Shown here: in pieces, positions 1-12,511 of the stretch
Position numbering within the stretch: the first letter of the stretch is position 1
Layout of the letters: the number at the start of each line of letters is the position of its first letter
Origin: Lunularia cruciata
Lineage: Eukaryota > Streptophyta > Marchantiopsida > Lunulariales > Lunulariaceae
NCBI GenBank assembly: GCA_948567375.1
Contig: OX419760.1
Location: forward strand, 63,484,911-63,548,910
Direction: 5' to 3'
DNA: 64,000 nucleotides
Translations under genes and position numbers: made by a program
The notes under the pieces: generated by a model
The model's input: only the letters and a program-made list of their open reading frames with translations
What the model was told of the DNA's origin: nothing
The model's database searches: none

Positions 1-319
1 TGGGTACTAATTACATGGTGGGACTCACCATCACTTGCACCATTTGCACCGTCGGATGTGCATCAGCAGGACCGTTATGGTTGGAGACCAAGGGGTATGC
101 TTTTGAAGTGTAGCTCTAGAGAGCTTACTTCTTTGATATCGAGCCTTCAAATTCTTGGTTATGATGGACAGAGGCTGGCAAGTGTCACCTGGATTCTCTT
201 AGTTAGAATGGGTGTGGCTTGACTATAATTAGTGTCTAGTTGTTGGTAGATTATTGAGTGATAGATCAAGTACTGATCTGATTGAGTGTGATTCATGTTG
301 TGTAAAAAACCTGATTACA
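1..319 (+). repeat. B1 5' LTR, 3' part only (cut by window edge)
   Basis: This segment matches the later part of the complete LTR at 23536-24089, starting near its position 230 and ending in CTGATTACA. The rest lies outside the window. Differences from the 3' LTR are numerous, so the insertion is old. I could not recognise a primer-binding site in the bases that follow. Confidence 0.8.
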
Positions 320-1440
320 TTAGAGAAGTGCAAGGGGAAATCGGGTGCAAAAATTGAGGGTGTTGGAGGTATCTTCAAGCCTTGCTAATCATTGGTAGCT
401 CGATCAAGGTTCAGATTTTCCCTTGGAGTGATTGTGTGCAGAAGGTCTTCAAACTGATGTAGATTTGGCAATGAGGTAGACAGCGTGCAGAAGCTTGGCC
501 AATTTTCCTTGAGAAGATAGTCAATTTTGAGTAGTGGTGTTTGTTTTGAGCTCAAGAGGTGAAAGTAAGACCAATTTGGTGCAAATTGAGCTCAAAGGGC
601 AAAATTGAAAGTAGAGTTGGGAACCTATCCCCATGAATTTGTGATTTGGATAACCCTATCTTTTCAATTTGGTTCAAGTGGAAAGTTAGTGGAAGATTTG
701 GTTGTCAGTCAACTTTAGGGATTTATGTCAGATTTACATCAGATTTTGGTTGGAGTTTATGTCAAATTTACATCAGATTTTGGCTTGAGTTGGAGGAACT
801 TTGCCAGATTTGGAGAGGCTTTGAGGGATAGGGTTGTGGGCTATGAGAGGCTAATAAGGCCTAAAAAGGCCAGCAAGCCAACTTGCTGGTGTGAGGGTAG
901 CTAGTTTAGAGTAGTTTTTGGTCATTGCTTGGCAAAATCTGCCCACCTTGCTAGATTGTGTGCAATAGGGTTTGACACCTAGATCTATGGTTCCTAGATT
1001 GGTGCCGTAGCCAATTGGTCCACCCTCACTTGTTGTCCTAATGATTGTTCCATTGTTATCTATACACTTGTACCTTTGGCTAAGAAAGATAAATTGATCA
1101 CATTCTTGGTGAACTTGGTAGCTTAGGAAGTAGATAACTCCTATGTCAAATGCCAAATGGTGACAAAGTCAGTCCAGTGTTGATTTATGAGATGGATTGT
1201 TTTCTTTTAGATTTCTTGTGATTGGACCTCTTCCATTCTCTACTTCTTGTTGTGCACCATGTTTGTATGAGGTGCACTAACTTTAGAGCGTTGGTGCTTT
1301 GTGTGCTTTCAATAGTGAGGTTGAAGTGATGACCAATCAGACTACATATTTTCGCTTTGATGAGGCAGGAAGTGATGACCGATAGACTATGAGAGTGCAT
1401 GTTGTGATTGTAGGTTATAGGTTGCTATTTCCTCTAGTGT
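320..1440 (+). other. B1 leader region, no readable gene
   Basis: This is untranslated leader or badly decayed gag start. From about 545 it is repeated at 3839 onward as part of the internal duplication. Short open frames here on both strands have no recognisable domain and are not shared intact with the second copy. Confidence 0.6.
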
Positions 1441-3338
1441 AGTTGTTGTAGTTAGAGCTCCATTAGTGGGTGACATTGGTTGGTATGTTTGCATTTGGTG
1501 GTGCAATTACGGTGGTTACCGTTACGGGTTGCACTTTTTGGTTACTTTGTAATGATAGAGTTCATTTTGGATTCTAGAGGAGATAGCATTGCAATAAATA
1601 ATGGGTTTGCTCTAATTGGCACTTGGTATCAACTTGTATCTCAAGTCTTAGTGAGAGAGGAAATTTGTTTTGAGTTGGAGTTTGACATATGAGCTGATTT
1701 GATTGAGAGTGCACTTGGTATGTCCGTACTATTGTTGTAGGACATGGACAAGATTTATGGCATTTCCAAAGACCTCAAGCATTACTCTGGTACAATGGGT
1801 ACCATTGAGTTGAATAACTTCATCCAAGAGTTTGATAGTTGGTGTGATATGTAGTAGATGCAAAACCCAACTTTGTTCACACCCTTCATGGCATAGAAAG
1901 GGTTGTTTTAGCACTAAGAGGGTCCATTGATGGATGACTACCATGACTTCAAGAGAGCTCATTTGGAGGAGATTGAGCTATGGAGACAATATTGATCTCC
2001 AAACTATATCTCCATCACTTTAGGCTCAATTTTTAGGGGTAGATTGACTATACCACAAGTTCTAGCTCTAGTAGCATTGGTGGATATTTTGGAGATGGTG
2101 CTATTATGAGTGGAGGCACTACTACAAGAGGTGGTGTAGTATTGGGGTTTAACCCCATGGTGGAGTTTTTCCAATGTTTGAGACAAAACTACCAAGGAGT
2201 GTGGATTGACAAGTTGAGGAGCTTGCAAGAGTTCCAGCAAAAGTTGGAGAGAGAGCCTACGTGAGTCATACACTTGCATGAGATGGCTAATCAATTTTAC
2301 TCAGGAAGTTACTAAGGCCCAAGCAATCTAGTTTTGGTATGGGATATTGGACAAGGAGTTGTGATGTAGAGTCTGTGATGCTACATTGTTACATGCTACT
2401 TTGCCTACTTTGGTAGTAGTCTTTGGTTTGGCTGAGTGTATTGAGCTTAATATGGTAGAGGAGAGAATGGTGACATCTGCATTTGGTAGGGAGACTTCAT
2501 CAATAGATGTTATTTCTTCCAAAGTGCACCATGCCATGTTGGTTTTTGAAGATATGGTGGACAGCCTAGATCCTATGGAGTGAGTGGAGGGCTAGTGTAG
2601 CTAGACCGTTACCTTCCTTTTTGAGTCAGCAATAGCCAGTGAGTGGTGGTTTTGCATGTTTGACTTGTGGTGGACCTAACCATAGGAGAGAGTGCACTTA
2701 AGGTAGAGGACCTGCGGACCTTATACCTTTGGTGCGTCACAACCAGCATAGAGACAATCTGAGCATTGCCATAGATTTGGTCACAATAGTGATCAATACT
2801 TTGACCTACATCCGGAGTTATGGAGTGGTAGGGCTGCTATGGCAGGTGGTAAAGGAGCTCCAGGTCATGGAGGGAGAGGATGCACACTTGGTAGGGGTGC
2901 AATACCTGCACTTACTTTTGACACAACTGTGACTACTCGGATTGAGTAGTTGAAGTAGAGATTGGCTAGCATGGCCATCGCTCAAAGGAGATCAGATTCG
3001 GGTATTGAGGCTTCCACCTCATATGTTGGTGATAGAGACATTTTGGACTTCATGTGCGGAGTAACACAAGTGGATGCATCTTCCCTAATGATTAGGAGTG
3101 TAGTACATGCTCTAGAGCCTAGAGGAGCATCAATGGAGTTGGACCCATAGAGAGGAGAGGTTGGTAGACAGGTCAAACTTCCCTAGTCTTTTACACTCTT
3201 TGAGGCACTACAGATAACATCCATAGCTCCTATATATACTAGTGGAGGTGTGGTAGGTGGTGATGGGGTGAATGATGGACTACCTACTAGTCAACCACCT
3301 ACTACTGTATCGATTGAGTCTAGCTCAATGTTGGGGGT
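1441..3338 (+). pseudogene. B1 gag, first copy (decayed)
   Basis: This is the capsid/nucleocapsid precursor relic of the methyltransferase-bearing element. Similarity to the second copy (4728-6249 and 14022-14449) shows one protein broken by stops and frameshifts. A region near 2200-2480 has the helical gag pattern ending in a leucine-rich segment. Two zinc-knuckle-like motifs follow: one near 2655-2700 (CLTC, then H and C) and one near 2745-2800 (CHRFGH, then FDLHPEL, with its last cysteine changed to tyrosine; the second copy keeps RCFDLHPEL). A glycine-rich stretch follows. No single open frame spans it, so start and end are approximate. Confidence 0.7.
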
Positions 3339-3838
3339 GGCTTAGTTGTTTATGCACTTTCCATTATTCTCAACTAGTGACCTATATACATTGGAAGTTG
3401 ACCCAACCCCAATGATCCGGTTGGCTACCACACTTTGTGAAAGTAGGGATGATGTGGTCCTTACTACTAGAGCAAAGGTGGTTGATAGTGGAGCTAACTT
3501 GGTTGAGGAGCATAGGATCCGCTTAGCGATCAATGGTTTATAGTAGGTAGCAATGGCTAGATTAGAAGAGATACTAACTAGACTAGCCTTTGAGCAAGCA
3601 CGGTTTACACTTGGAGAGTTTTCCTATTGGATAACCAGAGAGGGACTTTTTGTTTGGTGGGACCTTTAGGGAAATTCTATACACTATAGAGGGTCTTACT
3701 AGACACTACTACGTAGTCTTGTGTTGGAGAAGGTTGTAGTTGTCGGTCTGGAATTACGGAAGACTGATATGGAGAGGTGTCTATTTCAGATCTAGAGATC
3801 TTTAGGGGTGGTTCTACATTGTACATCACATGTGGAGA
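3339..3838 (+). pseudogene. B1 protease N-terminal part, first copy
   Basis: The reading frame at 3346-3540 contains VVDSGANLV, which fits the D-S/T-G-A active-site pattern of retroviral aspartic proteases. It stops at 3541. The sequence is repeated at 17992-18400, where it runs on into the complete protease C-terminus. Here it is cut at about 3838 by a jump back to leader sequence, so this is the truncated unit of an internal duplication. The active-site assignment is inference from the motif and its position between gag and pol. Confidence 0.55.
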
Positions 3839-4727
3839 GCTTTAGGAGGTGAAAGTAGGATCAATTTGTTGCAAGCTGAGCTCAAAAAGTAAAAATTGAA
3901 GGTGGAGTTGGAAATTCATCCTTGTGAATTTGTGATTTGGAGAAACTCATCTTTTCAATTTGGCTCGAGTGAAGAGTTAGCAAAGGATTTGGTATTCAAC
4001 CATTTATAGGGATTTATGTCAAATTTTACATCAGATTTTGTGAAGGGTTTATGTCAGATTTTGGCAAGAAGAACTTTGATCCCATTCTCAATGATCTTCA
4101 TAGCTCAAGAAGTAAATAAGTACTCCAATTATGTTCAAATGCCAAATGGTGACAAAGTCAGTCCAGTATTGATTTATGAGATGAAGGGTTTTTGTTTAGC
4201 CTTCTTGTGATTGGGATCCCTCCATTCTATACTTCCTGTTTGTGCACCATGTTTGTGTGAGGTGCCTTGAATTTAGAGCGTTGGTGCTTTGGTATGCTCT
4301 CGGTAGTGAGGCTAGAGTGATGACCAATCAAACTACCTATGTTTCTCTTTGGTGAGGTAGGAAGTGATGACCTATAGATTGTGAGAGTGCGTGTTGTGAT
4401 GGCAAGTTACAGGTTGCACTCTCCCCTAGTGTAGTTGTAATTAGAGCTACATATGGAGATGGACGGTTTTTTTTAGCCTTCTTGTGATTGGACCCCCTCC
4501 ATTCTATACTTCCTATTTGTGCACCATGTTTGTGTGAGGTGCCTTGAAGTTAGAACGTTGGTGCTTTGGTGTGCTCTCGGTAGTGAGGCTAGAGTGATGA
4601 CAAGTCAAACTACCTATGTTTCTCTATGGTGAGGTAGGAAGTGATGACCTACAGACTATGAGAGTGCATGTTGTGATGGCAGGTTACAGGTTGCTCTTTC
4701 CTAGTGTAGTTGTTAGAGCTACATTAG
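3839..4727 (+). repeat. Duplicated B1 leader with a 277 bp tandem duplication inside
   Basis: Sequence from about 3842 repeats the leader from about 557. Within it, 4174-4450 and 4451-4727 are adjacent near-identical units (277 bp period); the first leader copy has only one such unit, at about 1170-1440. No domain is readable. Confidence 0.75.
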
Positions 4728-6249
4728 TCGGTGACATTTAGTTAGTGGTGTTGGCACTTGGTGGGGTACTTGTGGAGGTTACAATTGTGGGTTGCAATTT
4801 TTGGTTACTTTGTCATGATAGAGTTCTTTGGGGATTCCAAAGGAGATAGCAATGTAGTAGATAGTGGATTTACTTGGAGTGGTGCTCATTATCAGCATGT
4901 GTCTCAAGTCCTAGTGAGAGAGGAGATTGACTTTAAGTCAAAGTTTGACACACGAGTTGATTCAATCAAGAGTGCACTTGGTGTATCTGCATTGTTATTG
5001 TGGGACATGGACAAGATTTATGGAGCCTCCAAAGGCCCCAAGTGTTACTCTAGTATGATGGGTACCATTGAGTTGGATGACTTCATATAGGAGTTTGATA
5101 GTTGGTATGATCTATAGTGCAGAATCCTCCTTTGTTCACACCTTTCATGGCGTGGAAGGGGTTATTTTGGCACTTGAAGGGTCCACCAATGGATAACTAC
5201 CATGAGTTCAGGGGAGCTTACTAGGAGGATATTGAGCTTTGGAGACAGTATTGATCTCCAAACTATGCCTCCATTACTTCAAGCTTGGTTTCTAAAGGTA
5301 GGTCAACAATACCCACTAGTTCTAGCTCTAGTAATGTTGGTAGATCTCTTGGAGATGGTGCTACTATGAGTGGAGATACTACTACAAGAGGTAATGTGGT
5401 ATTGTGGTTTAACCCCATGTTGGTTTTCTTCTAGTGTTTGAGGCAACCTACTAGGGAGTATGGATTGACAAGTTGAGGAGCTTGCAAGAGTTCCAATGGA
5501 AGGCTGGAGAGAGCTTATACACTCGCATGAGACAACTAATCAGTTTTACTTAGGGAGTTATTGAGGCCCAAGCAATCCAGTTTTGGTATGGGATAATAGA
5601 CAAGGAGTTGTGATGTAGAGTCCATGATGCTTTGTTGTTACAAGCTACTTCACGTACTTTGGCAATGGTCTTTGATTTGGTTGAGCGTATTAAGCTCAAC
5701 ATGGTGGAGGAGAGAGAAGTGACATCTGGATTTGGTAGAGAGACCTCATCCATAGTAGTTACTTCTTCCAACGTGCAGTAAAGTGCACCATGCTATGTTG
5801 GTTTTTGAGGACAAGGTGGACAACCTAGGTCCTATGGAGTGAGTGGAGGGCCTAGTTTGGCTAGATCCTTGCCTTCATTTTTGGGTTAGCAGCAACCAAT
5901 GAGTGGTGGTGTTGCTTATTGGACTTATGGTGGACCTCATCATAGGAGAGAGTGCACTCAAGGCAGCAGATCTGATACCTCTGATGCATCATAGCCAACA
6001 TAAAGACAATGTAAGCATTGCTATAGGTTTGGTCACACTAGTGACCGGTGCTTTGACCTACACCCGGAGTTACGGAGTGGTAGGGCTACTATGGCAGGTA
6101 GTAGAGGAGTTCCAAGTCATGGAGGACAAGATGGTAGAGGTGGTGGTAAAAGATCCACACCTAGTAGAGGTGTTATACCTTCCCTTACTTCTGATATAGC
6201 CATGGCTACTTGCATTAAGCACTTGGAGCATAGATTGGCTAGCATGGCC
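4728..6249 (+). pseudogene. B1 gag, second copy, part 1
   Basis: This is a second copy of the gag relic, better preserved at the start (open frame 4758-5090). It keeps the region near 5500-5760 corresponding to the gag helical domain, and the knuckle KHCYRFGHTSDRCFDLHPEL near 6005-6065, a CX2CX4HX4C zinc knuckle. It is interrupted at 6249 by element A and resumes at 14022-14026 with the same text as the first copy around 2975 (agcatggccat before, agatcagatt after). Confidence 0.75.
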
Positions 6250-6938
6250 TGTGAGCCGGCCTATCTCTCACTCAAGATGAACCTCTGATGGCTATTATAG
6301 TAGCGCACCATGGACTAAGAAGGCAAGGAACCCGAACTCCATCATACTCCTCCAAGGCTAACATTCCAAGACTCAAGACATTGATCACTAGAGAACTCAA
6401 TGAGAGAGAGATAGTTGCAAATGAAAGGATGATGAGTACCTCCTCACCCCTTGTTTATATACTTGTGAAATAGTTACGTACCAAAGTTACTAATTACCGC
6501 AGTAACTCAAGTTACTAGACTAAAAGTCAAGTAAAGTCAAAAAGTAGAAAGGAATATCCATTCACATGGGCATATTCCCCTAAGCATGTGGTCTTATCTT
6601 GACCCAACCACTAAGTCAAGGATTCCTTCACATGGGCTATCCTTGGACTATAGAAGAATCCAAAACAAAAAGGCTTGCGGGCCCAAGAGTTCTCAACTCT
6701 TTCCTCAAAGCCAAATACCTAGGAATAATACCAAGTCAACACACTAAAATCCAAAATAGTGGTGCTCATCTTTTCTACTTCCTCTAAAGTAAGGTCCCCT
6801 CTATCTTAGCTATGACTAAATTTAGCTAACCATGACTAATATAGAACCATCCTTTATCTCTAAATAATATCTCTTTAAGTACTTGTAATACCAAGCTAAA
6901 TATCACAATACCACACACATGCACAAATGGGTGTTACA
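6250..6938 (-). repeat. Element A 3' LTR
   Basis: It is a direct repeat of 13336-14021. On the coding strand it starts TGTAACACCC (at 6938) and ends GGCTCACA (at 6250). A 62-residue open frame at 6599-6787 occurs in all three LTR copies in the window but runs against the element's direction and is probably not a gene. Confidence 0.95.
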
Positions 6939-6951
6939 TTTACCCCCGGAC
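6939..6951 (-). other. Element A polypurine tract
   Basis: On the minus strand the bases next to the 3' LTR read CCGGGGGTAAA, a purine-rich run in the position where plus-strand synthesis is primed in LTR retrotransposons. Confidence 0.7.
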
Positions 6952-6986
6952 TAAGTTTTCACTTTGTCCTCAAAGTGAAGGTCTCT

Positions 6987-9715
6987 CTACCTTCTATGGT
7001 ACATCTTCAACTTATCATGGTTAATCCTATCAAAGTGTCTTCCTCCCAACTCCTTGAGATCATAGGTGTAATTGCCCCACACCTTCTCCACTATGAAAGG
7101 TCCAAAGTACTTAGGCAAAAACTTCTTTTGCACTCTCTTGAATTGAATGGAATCAAACAACATTACCCAATCACCTTCTTTGAAAGTCTCCACTTTCTTC
7201 TTGCCTTGCCTCTTGTGATAGCTCTCCTTTTGTTTCCTTTGGGCTTGCTCCACTCAAACCATAGCAACTGCTCTTGCCTCTTCCAACTCCATGAGTTGAT
7301 CCTTCCTTAACTTCTCTGCATCACTTCCTTGTGCTTTCTTCAATCTCCTATGAATGCTTTGGAAGGTAGGAAGATCAAAGTGAATAGGTAAGGTAGACTC
7401 AATACCATACACCAATTGAAATGGAGAATATCCAGTGGAATTCTTCATGGTTGTCATATACTTCCACAAAACTGCATGAATCCTCTTGTCCCAATGATGT
7501 TTAGCCCCCTCCATTTCTGCATCTTTGGCCAACATCATGCACAAGGTCTGATTGGTTCTCTCTGCAAGCCATTGGAATTTGGTTTATAGGATGTAGTTAC
7601 TCTATGTGTGATAGAGAAATGTTGTAGCATGGCTGTAATAATGCTTCATGTAAACTCTCCTCCTCTATCAGAAACCAACTCCAAAGGGCATCCAAACCTA
7701 GTGATAATGCGTTCATAAAGAAATCTACCCACTTCATCTTCATTCTTGTCCCTCAATGGTCTAGCCTCAACCCACTTGGTAAGGTAATCAGTAACTACCA
7801 CAATGTACCGATTGTTCCTTGGGGTTCTATTGAGAGGACCTACAAAATCAATTCCCCACTTCTCAAAAGGTCCTAGCAATGGAATTGATCTAAGTGGTGG
7901 AGTGGATGTAGACTTCCTAGCAAAAGCTTGAAAAACATGACAAGTTTTGCAATAACCAAGAAAATCCTTGAAAATCCCTCTCCAATGGTAACCTGCATCT
8001 AGAATCTCGAAAGCAGTCACATTTCCTGCAAAGTGTCCTCCACATACTAAAACTTCATGAAACTCCTTTATGAGGAGGATAGACTCTTCCTTACCCACTG
8101 CTCTTTGAAGTAGACCATCTGGTCCTTGGTGAAAAATAATATCCTCCACCATTGTGTAAGGTCTAGATCTTGCTACAAGGGCCTTCCTCTCCCTAGCATG
8201 CATCCCTTCTGGATAGTTACCTCTTGTCACAAAATCCACAATCTCCTTGTACTCCATTGGAACCTCTTGAGTGAATGAGATTGTCATGAGCTCCTCATCT
8301 GGGAAGGAATCATCCATTGGCTCATCTCCATCATGATCATAGGCTGTAGATAACAAATCAGCATTTGCATGTTTCTTTCCTGGCCTATCTTCAATGATGT
8401 AGTCATACTCAGACAAGAGTATCATCCACCTTGCTAGTCTCCCTTCAACATTAGGCTTGTTGAAGATGTACTTCAAAGCCTTGTGATCCATGACAATGGT
8501 GGCTTTCCCTCCAATCAAGTAGTGTCTAAACTTCTTGAGACCAAAGATCCATGCCAACCCTTCTCTCTCTGTGACAGAGTAGTTCTTCTCTGCTGAAACT
8601 ATCTGCCTACTAGCATAAGCTATTGGATGATCATGCCCATCTTGGTCTAATTGACTAAGAGTGCATCCTATAGCTACATTAGAAGCACCAGTGTAGAGGA
8701 CAAAAGGCTTACTCCAATCAGGTTTAGCAAGAATTGGAGCTACAACAAGGGATTGCTTGAGTTCCTCAAAAGCTTTGAGAGCCTCCTTGTCTTCCAAAAT
8801 CACCATGTAATCTACACCCTTCTTCATGTAGATGGTCAATGCATAAGCCTTGTTGGAAAATGAGAAGATGAACTTCCTATAGTACCCAACCATCCCCAAG
8901 AATTGGCATAACTTTGTCAAGCTTGAAGGGAATGGAAGGTCTGAGATTTTCCTCACCTTCTCAAGATCAACTGCTATTCCATCCTTGGAGATGATGTGCC
9001 CCAAAAGTAGACCTTCTTCACATCCAAAAATGCACTTCTCTGGGTTGAGTGATGCATTTGCCTCATCCAAGCGTTGCAAGACTTTGATTAGATGCTCAAA
9101 GTGCTCCTCCTTGCTCCCATAGACACAAAAGTCATCAATGGAGTCTCTCACAAATTTCCCAATGAAAGGTGTAAATACCTTGTTCATGAACCGTTGGAAT
9201 GTGGCTGGAGCATTGCAAAGCCCAAAAGGCATGACCTTGAAAGCGTAATTTCCCCAAGGTGTGGTGAATGTGGTGAGTTGTTGATGCTCTGGTGCAATCT
9301 TGATTTGGTTGTATCCACTATAACCATCTCCAAAACTGTACCTCTCATGACCTGCAACCTCCTCCAAGATCTCATCAATGAATGGCAATGGGTAGTAGTC
9401 CTTCTTGGTAACAACATTAAGCTTCTTGTAATCCACACATACCTGAAGCTTGCCATTCTTTTTCTTCACAATGACAATTGGAGACACCCATTCTGAATTC
9501 TCCACCTCAAAGATAAATCCAGCCTCCTTGAGCTTATCAATCTCCTCCTTCACAACCAAAGATATTGGTGGGCTAATGCGACGTTGCTTTTGGCAGATTG
9601 GTCTTGCATGTGACTCCACCTCTATCTTGTGCTCCTCCAAGGTGACTTCCTTCAAATCCTTGTAACTAAAAGCAAGCACATGGATGAACTTGTGGAAAAT
9701 CTCCTCAAATCTCAC
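6987..9715 (-). pseudogene. Element A pol: reverse transcriptase, RNase H and integrase (few lesions)
   Basis: A 689-codon open frame (9715-7646) covers RT, RNase H and the integrase core; the C-terminus continues in 7544-7254 and 7253-6987. RT shows DYYPLPFIDEIL, MPFGLCNAPATFQ and SIDDFCVYG, where the expected Y/F of Y/FxDD is serine. RNase H shows YTGASN where A' has YTDASN, so the first catalytic aspartate is lost. Integrase shows CKTCHVFQ (A' has CHVCQ), WGIDFVGPL and LVSDRGGEF. A stop follows GGEFT, a 1-base loss near 7565 breaks NGLAERTNQ, and CGA became TGA near 7258. The C-terminal part keeps GDWVMLFDS and KYFGPFIVEKV. The protein would copy element RNA and insert the cDNA, but this copy is probably dead. 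Confidence 0.9.
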
Positions 9716-10192
9716 TTTCTCCTCCTTGGTAACATTTGGGCCATACTTGAGGGTAGCTAACCTCTCTCTACCTCCTCAAGTGTCAATGGTGATTTGTCTG
9801 GGTCCTTCAAAACCTCAAGCTTAGGTGCAAAATCCATAGCACACAAGGGATACACATCTGAATCAGATTCAGATTCATCCTCCTCCGTGAAAGTCTCCTC
9901 CTCCATGCTTGTGTCCACACCTGAAGCTCCTTCTTCAAAATCTGATTCCCAATAATCAAAAGATGGTGTATCTAAATGTGAAGTGTTGGTGGTGTTAGTC
10001 ACAGGAACAGTGACTCTATGGTTTGATAGCCCAATCCTCAAGTACCCTTTGTGCCATCGATCAGTTGTGCGTGCTGCTCAACCATGGCCTCCCAAGAAGT
10101 AAGTCATAGCTTGAATCCTTCAAGACTTGGAAAGTCATGAGATTTTGAACTCCCATAACTGAAACTACCACCTTATCCATCACTCCTACTGG
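9716..10192 (-). pseudogene. Element A protease C-terminus and acidic linker
   Basis: This region joins protease to RT. The frame 10041-9757 is rich in Glu/Asp/Ser and ends at a stop just before the pol frame. The upstream part reads a protease-end motif (LLLGRPWL) in a shifted frame. It is equivalent to 40651-41068 in A'. The frameshifts probably separate protease from RT in this copy. Confidence 0.6.
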
Positions 10193-11808
10193 TCAAACTT
10201 GTTGCTTGTTTGCCATGCTCACCACAAATGTTGAAGGTCTTGAGGGTATCATACCCAACTTCTTCATCAACCTTTTTGATATGGCATTCACTGCTGATCC
10301 TCCATCAACCAATGCATCCTTGATGTTGTGACCATTCACTCTCACATCAATCTTGGAGGCATATTCACAAGCCTCCCATGGTGCTGGCTTGGCATCCACC
10401 ACCCCCATTGATATTGGAACTTTTGCCTTCTTCTTCTTCTTGCTCCTTGTAGAACTCAAACCACCTCTAAGCTCCTTTCTCAAGGTAGGATTCAAAGCAA
10501 TCAATTGGCCCACTGTGATGTTAGCCTTGTGACTACCAACATCCTCCAACACAATGTAGTTCCACTGTTGTTTTGAGATCAAGAAGTCCTCCATCCCCAA
10601 CTTCTTTCTTGGAGTCTTTGTTGTTGATGGTGTTGAGGTGCAAGTGCTCCTAGTAGACATAGGAGTATCCTTGCTTGAAGTAAATCCTTGAGAAGAGTGA
10701 ACATCCTCTGCAAAATGAGCTCTCTTCTTCTCTTGTGCCAAAAGCTCCAAATTAAGACCCTTGGAGTTTGAGCACTCTCCCTTCTCATACTTTCTCTCAA
10801 CCACATCTATGGATGCTATCCCCTTACCTTTGCTGGGATTAGGAGCCACTTGGGTTTCACTACCTCCCTCTTTCCCTCTATTGGCTCCCTCATAACCCTT
10901 TCCTCCATGGTAAGTGGAATTTGGGCAATTCCTTTGGATATGGCCTCTTCCTCCACAACCAAAACAATTTCTATCATTGAAATTGTTGGCTGGTTGGCCT
11001 CCTCTATATGGATAGTTTCCATAACTCCTAGGCCCTCTCCCTACATTCTGATCCACCTCTCTCTTCTCCCATAGTTGCACCACATTGATCTTGAGATCTG
11101 CAAGTTGTTCTATGATGGTTTGAAGTGGATCTTTTGGTGGAGGTGCAAGAACTGGAGCAACCACTACTTGTGGTGCAACCCTTACCACCAAACTATCAGA
11201 AGTTCCACCATACTTGTAGCCTTGAGGAGGATGCACAACCTCCTTCACCACCAAATCACTCTCATCCCCTTCCAAACTCTCCTCCATATGAATTGTGATC
11301 TTGATAGCTTCAACCTTGGAAGAAGGTTTCTCATATCTCACCTTGCTTCTAATTTGTGGTCTCAACCCTCCCACAAAATTCTTGTGAGCATGGCCCCTAT
11401 GCCAATCATTGTAGTCTCCACATCATCCCCACCCTTCCTCAACACTATGCAAAATCTGGACTTTAACTTTTCCACTCTTTCCACATAGACTCTCACTTTC
11501 TCTCCTTCTCCTTGCTTGAGAAATGTGACCTCACTCATCAATCTCTCATAACTCTCATCAGGAAGAAAGTTCTCAATGAGTGCTGAAATCAAAGTCTCCC
11601 AAGACTCCTCTTCCCCATCTCTCCTCTCTCTCTTTTGGTATTCTGACTCATACCATGTAAGTGCTGCATCCTCAAAGAAATCAGGTAATAATGAGGCCCA
11701 CTCATTCTTCCTCCTCTCATTGTTTCCTATGCAAGCTCTCTTGAAGTCTCTCACAAAGGCCTCCACATCTTCTCCATCCTTGCTAAAGAAAACCGGAAGT
11801 TTTCCCAT
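10193..11808 (-). pseudogene. Element A gag-protease (one frameshift)
   Basis: Start chosen at 11808 (MGKLPVFF), matching the A' start MRKLSVFF. Frame 11808-11362 holds the gag capsid-type domain (KNEWASLLPDFFEDAALTWY, then LIENFLPDESYERL). A frameshift near 11370 moves into 11374-10193, which has a CCHC knuckle CFGCGGRGHIQRNC, a basic linker and the protease active site LVDGGSAVNAI, a D-G-G variant of the usual D-T/S-G. In A' the same protein is open through the junction. It would package element RNA and self-cleave. Confidence 0.88.
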
Positions 11809-12085
11809 CTTAACCCCTCACTATCTTTCTTTTCTCTCAAATTTTTTTTTCTTTTCTCTCACTCTATTACTAATAGAGTATATACATGACTAACACCATC
11901 TGAGAATAATCCACTCTAGGGAACACAAAAGGTTCAGGTTGCTCCAAGATTTCTATAACAACATCAAATCCTAGAGTGCATATTAATCTAACTCTCATGG
12001 ATAGTTTATCCATGAGTTGAAAGATTATCTCCATCACTAATCTTGAGAACTAGTTGATGAAGGTGGTAGTATTTCTGTAGCTCTA

Positions 12086-12511
12086 CTAAGACTCTCTCCA
12101 AAATCTTTCACCAAAGTTTCCCAAAAGTGCTTTTACTCCACTACACTCATGTCCTTTTGGAAGTCCTTCCATTCCACAAACCTCACACAACTCCTTGGTC
12201 TTAGATCTTCTCCCTCCTAATCTTGGTGAAGAAGGTCCAACATGCAAACCCAAGTCAAGTAAGCCTCTCCTTTCCCTCAATCTCTTGCTCTCAAAGGTCA
12301 ATGGACATGAACTTGCCTTATGTCCCTTCTCTCCACACAGAAAGCACTTAGACTCACTCTTTCCTCCAAGTGGTGTAGGTTTCTGGATCCTCTCAACACT
12401 CTCTTCAAATTCTATTGTAAACTCTCTTTTCCTCAAATCCACCCCTACAATCACCTCAAACCCTTGGGAAACCTTGCATAATCTCAATTTCCACTCTTGA
12501 TGACCCTCCAT
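12086..12511 (-). CDS. Element A upstream ORF: small CCHC zinc-knuckle protein
   Basis: This is a 141-codon open frame between the 5' LTR and gag. It has a classic knuckle CFLCGEKGHKASSC near residues 57-70, a second cysteine/histidine cluster CEVCGMEGLPKGHEC near residues 109-123, and a basic stretch between them. A' has the same ORF (38311-38724, 137 codons), nearly identical until the last dozen residues. Conservation of a second zinc-knuckle ORF ahead of gag in both copies suggests a real product, perhaps a nucleic-acid-binding accessory protein. I do not recognise the family beyond the knuckle. It might instead be an upstream exon of gag. Confidence 0.6.
   Translation of the reverse strand: MEGHQEWKLRLCKVSQGFEVIVGVDLRKREFTIEFEESVERIQKPTPLGGKSESKCFLCGEKGHKASSCPLTFESKRLRERRGLLDLGLHVGPSSPRLGGRRSKTKELCEVCGMEGLPKGHECSGVKALLGNFGERFWRES

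Noticed and set aside
851-1156. 101-codon minus-strand frame in the B1 leader
   Set aside because: No recognisable domain, not conserved as a frame in the second leader copy, and on the opposite strand to the element.
6599-6787. 62-codon frame repeated at 13683-13871 and 36915-37103
   Set aside because: It lies antisense within the element A LTR and is shared simply because LTRs are repeated; no domain or start context supports a gene.
9092-9496. 134-codon plus-strand frame (also 41329-41733 minus)
   Set aside because: It is the antisense shadow of the conserved RT of element A and A'; it persists in both only because RT is conserved.
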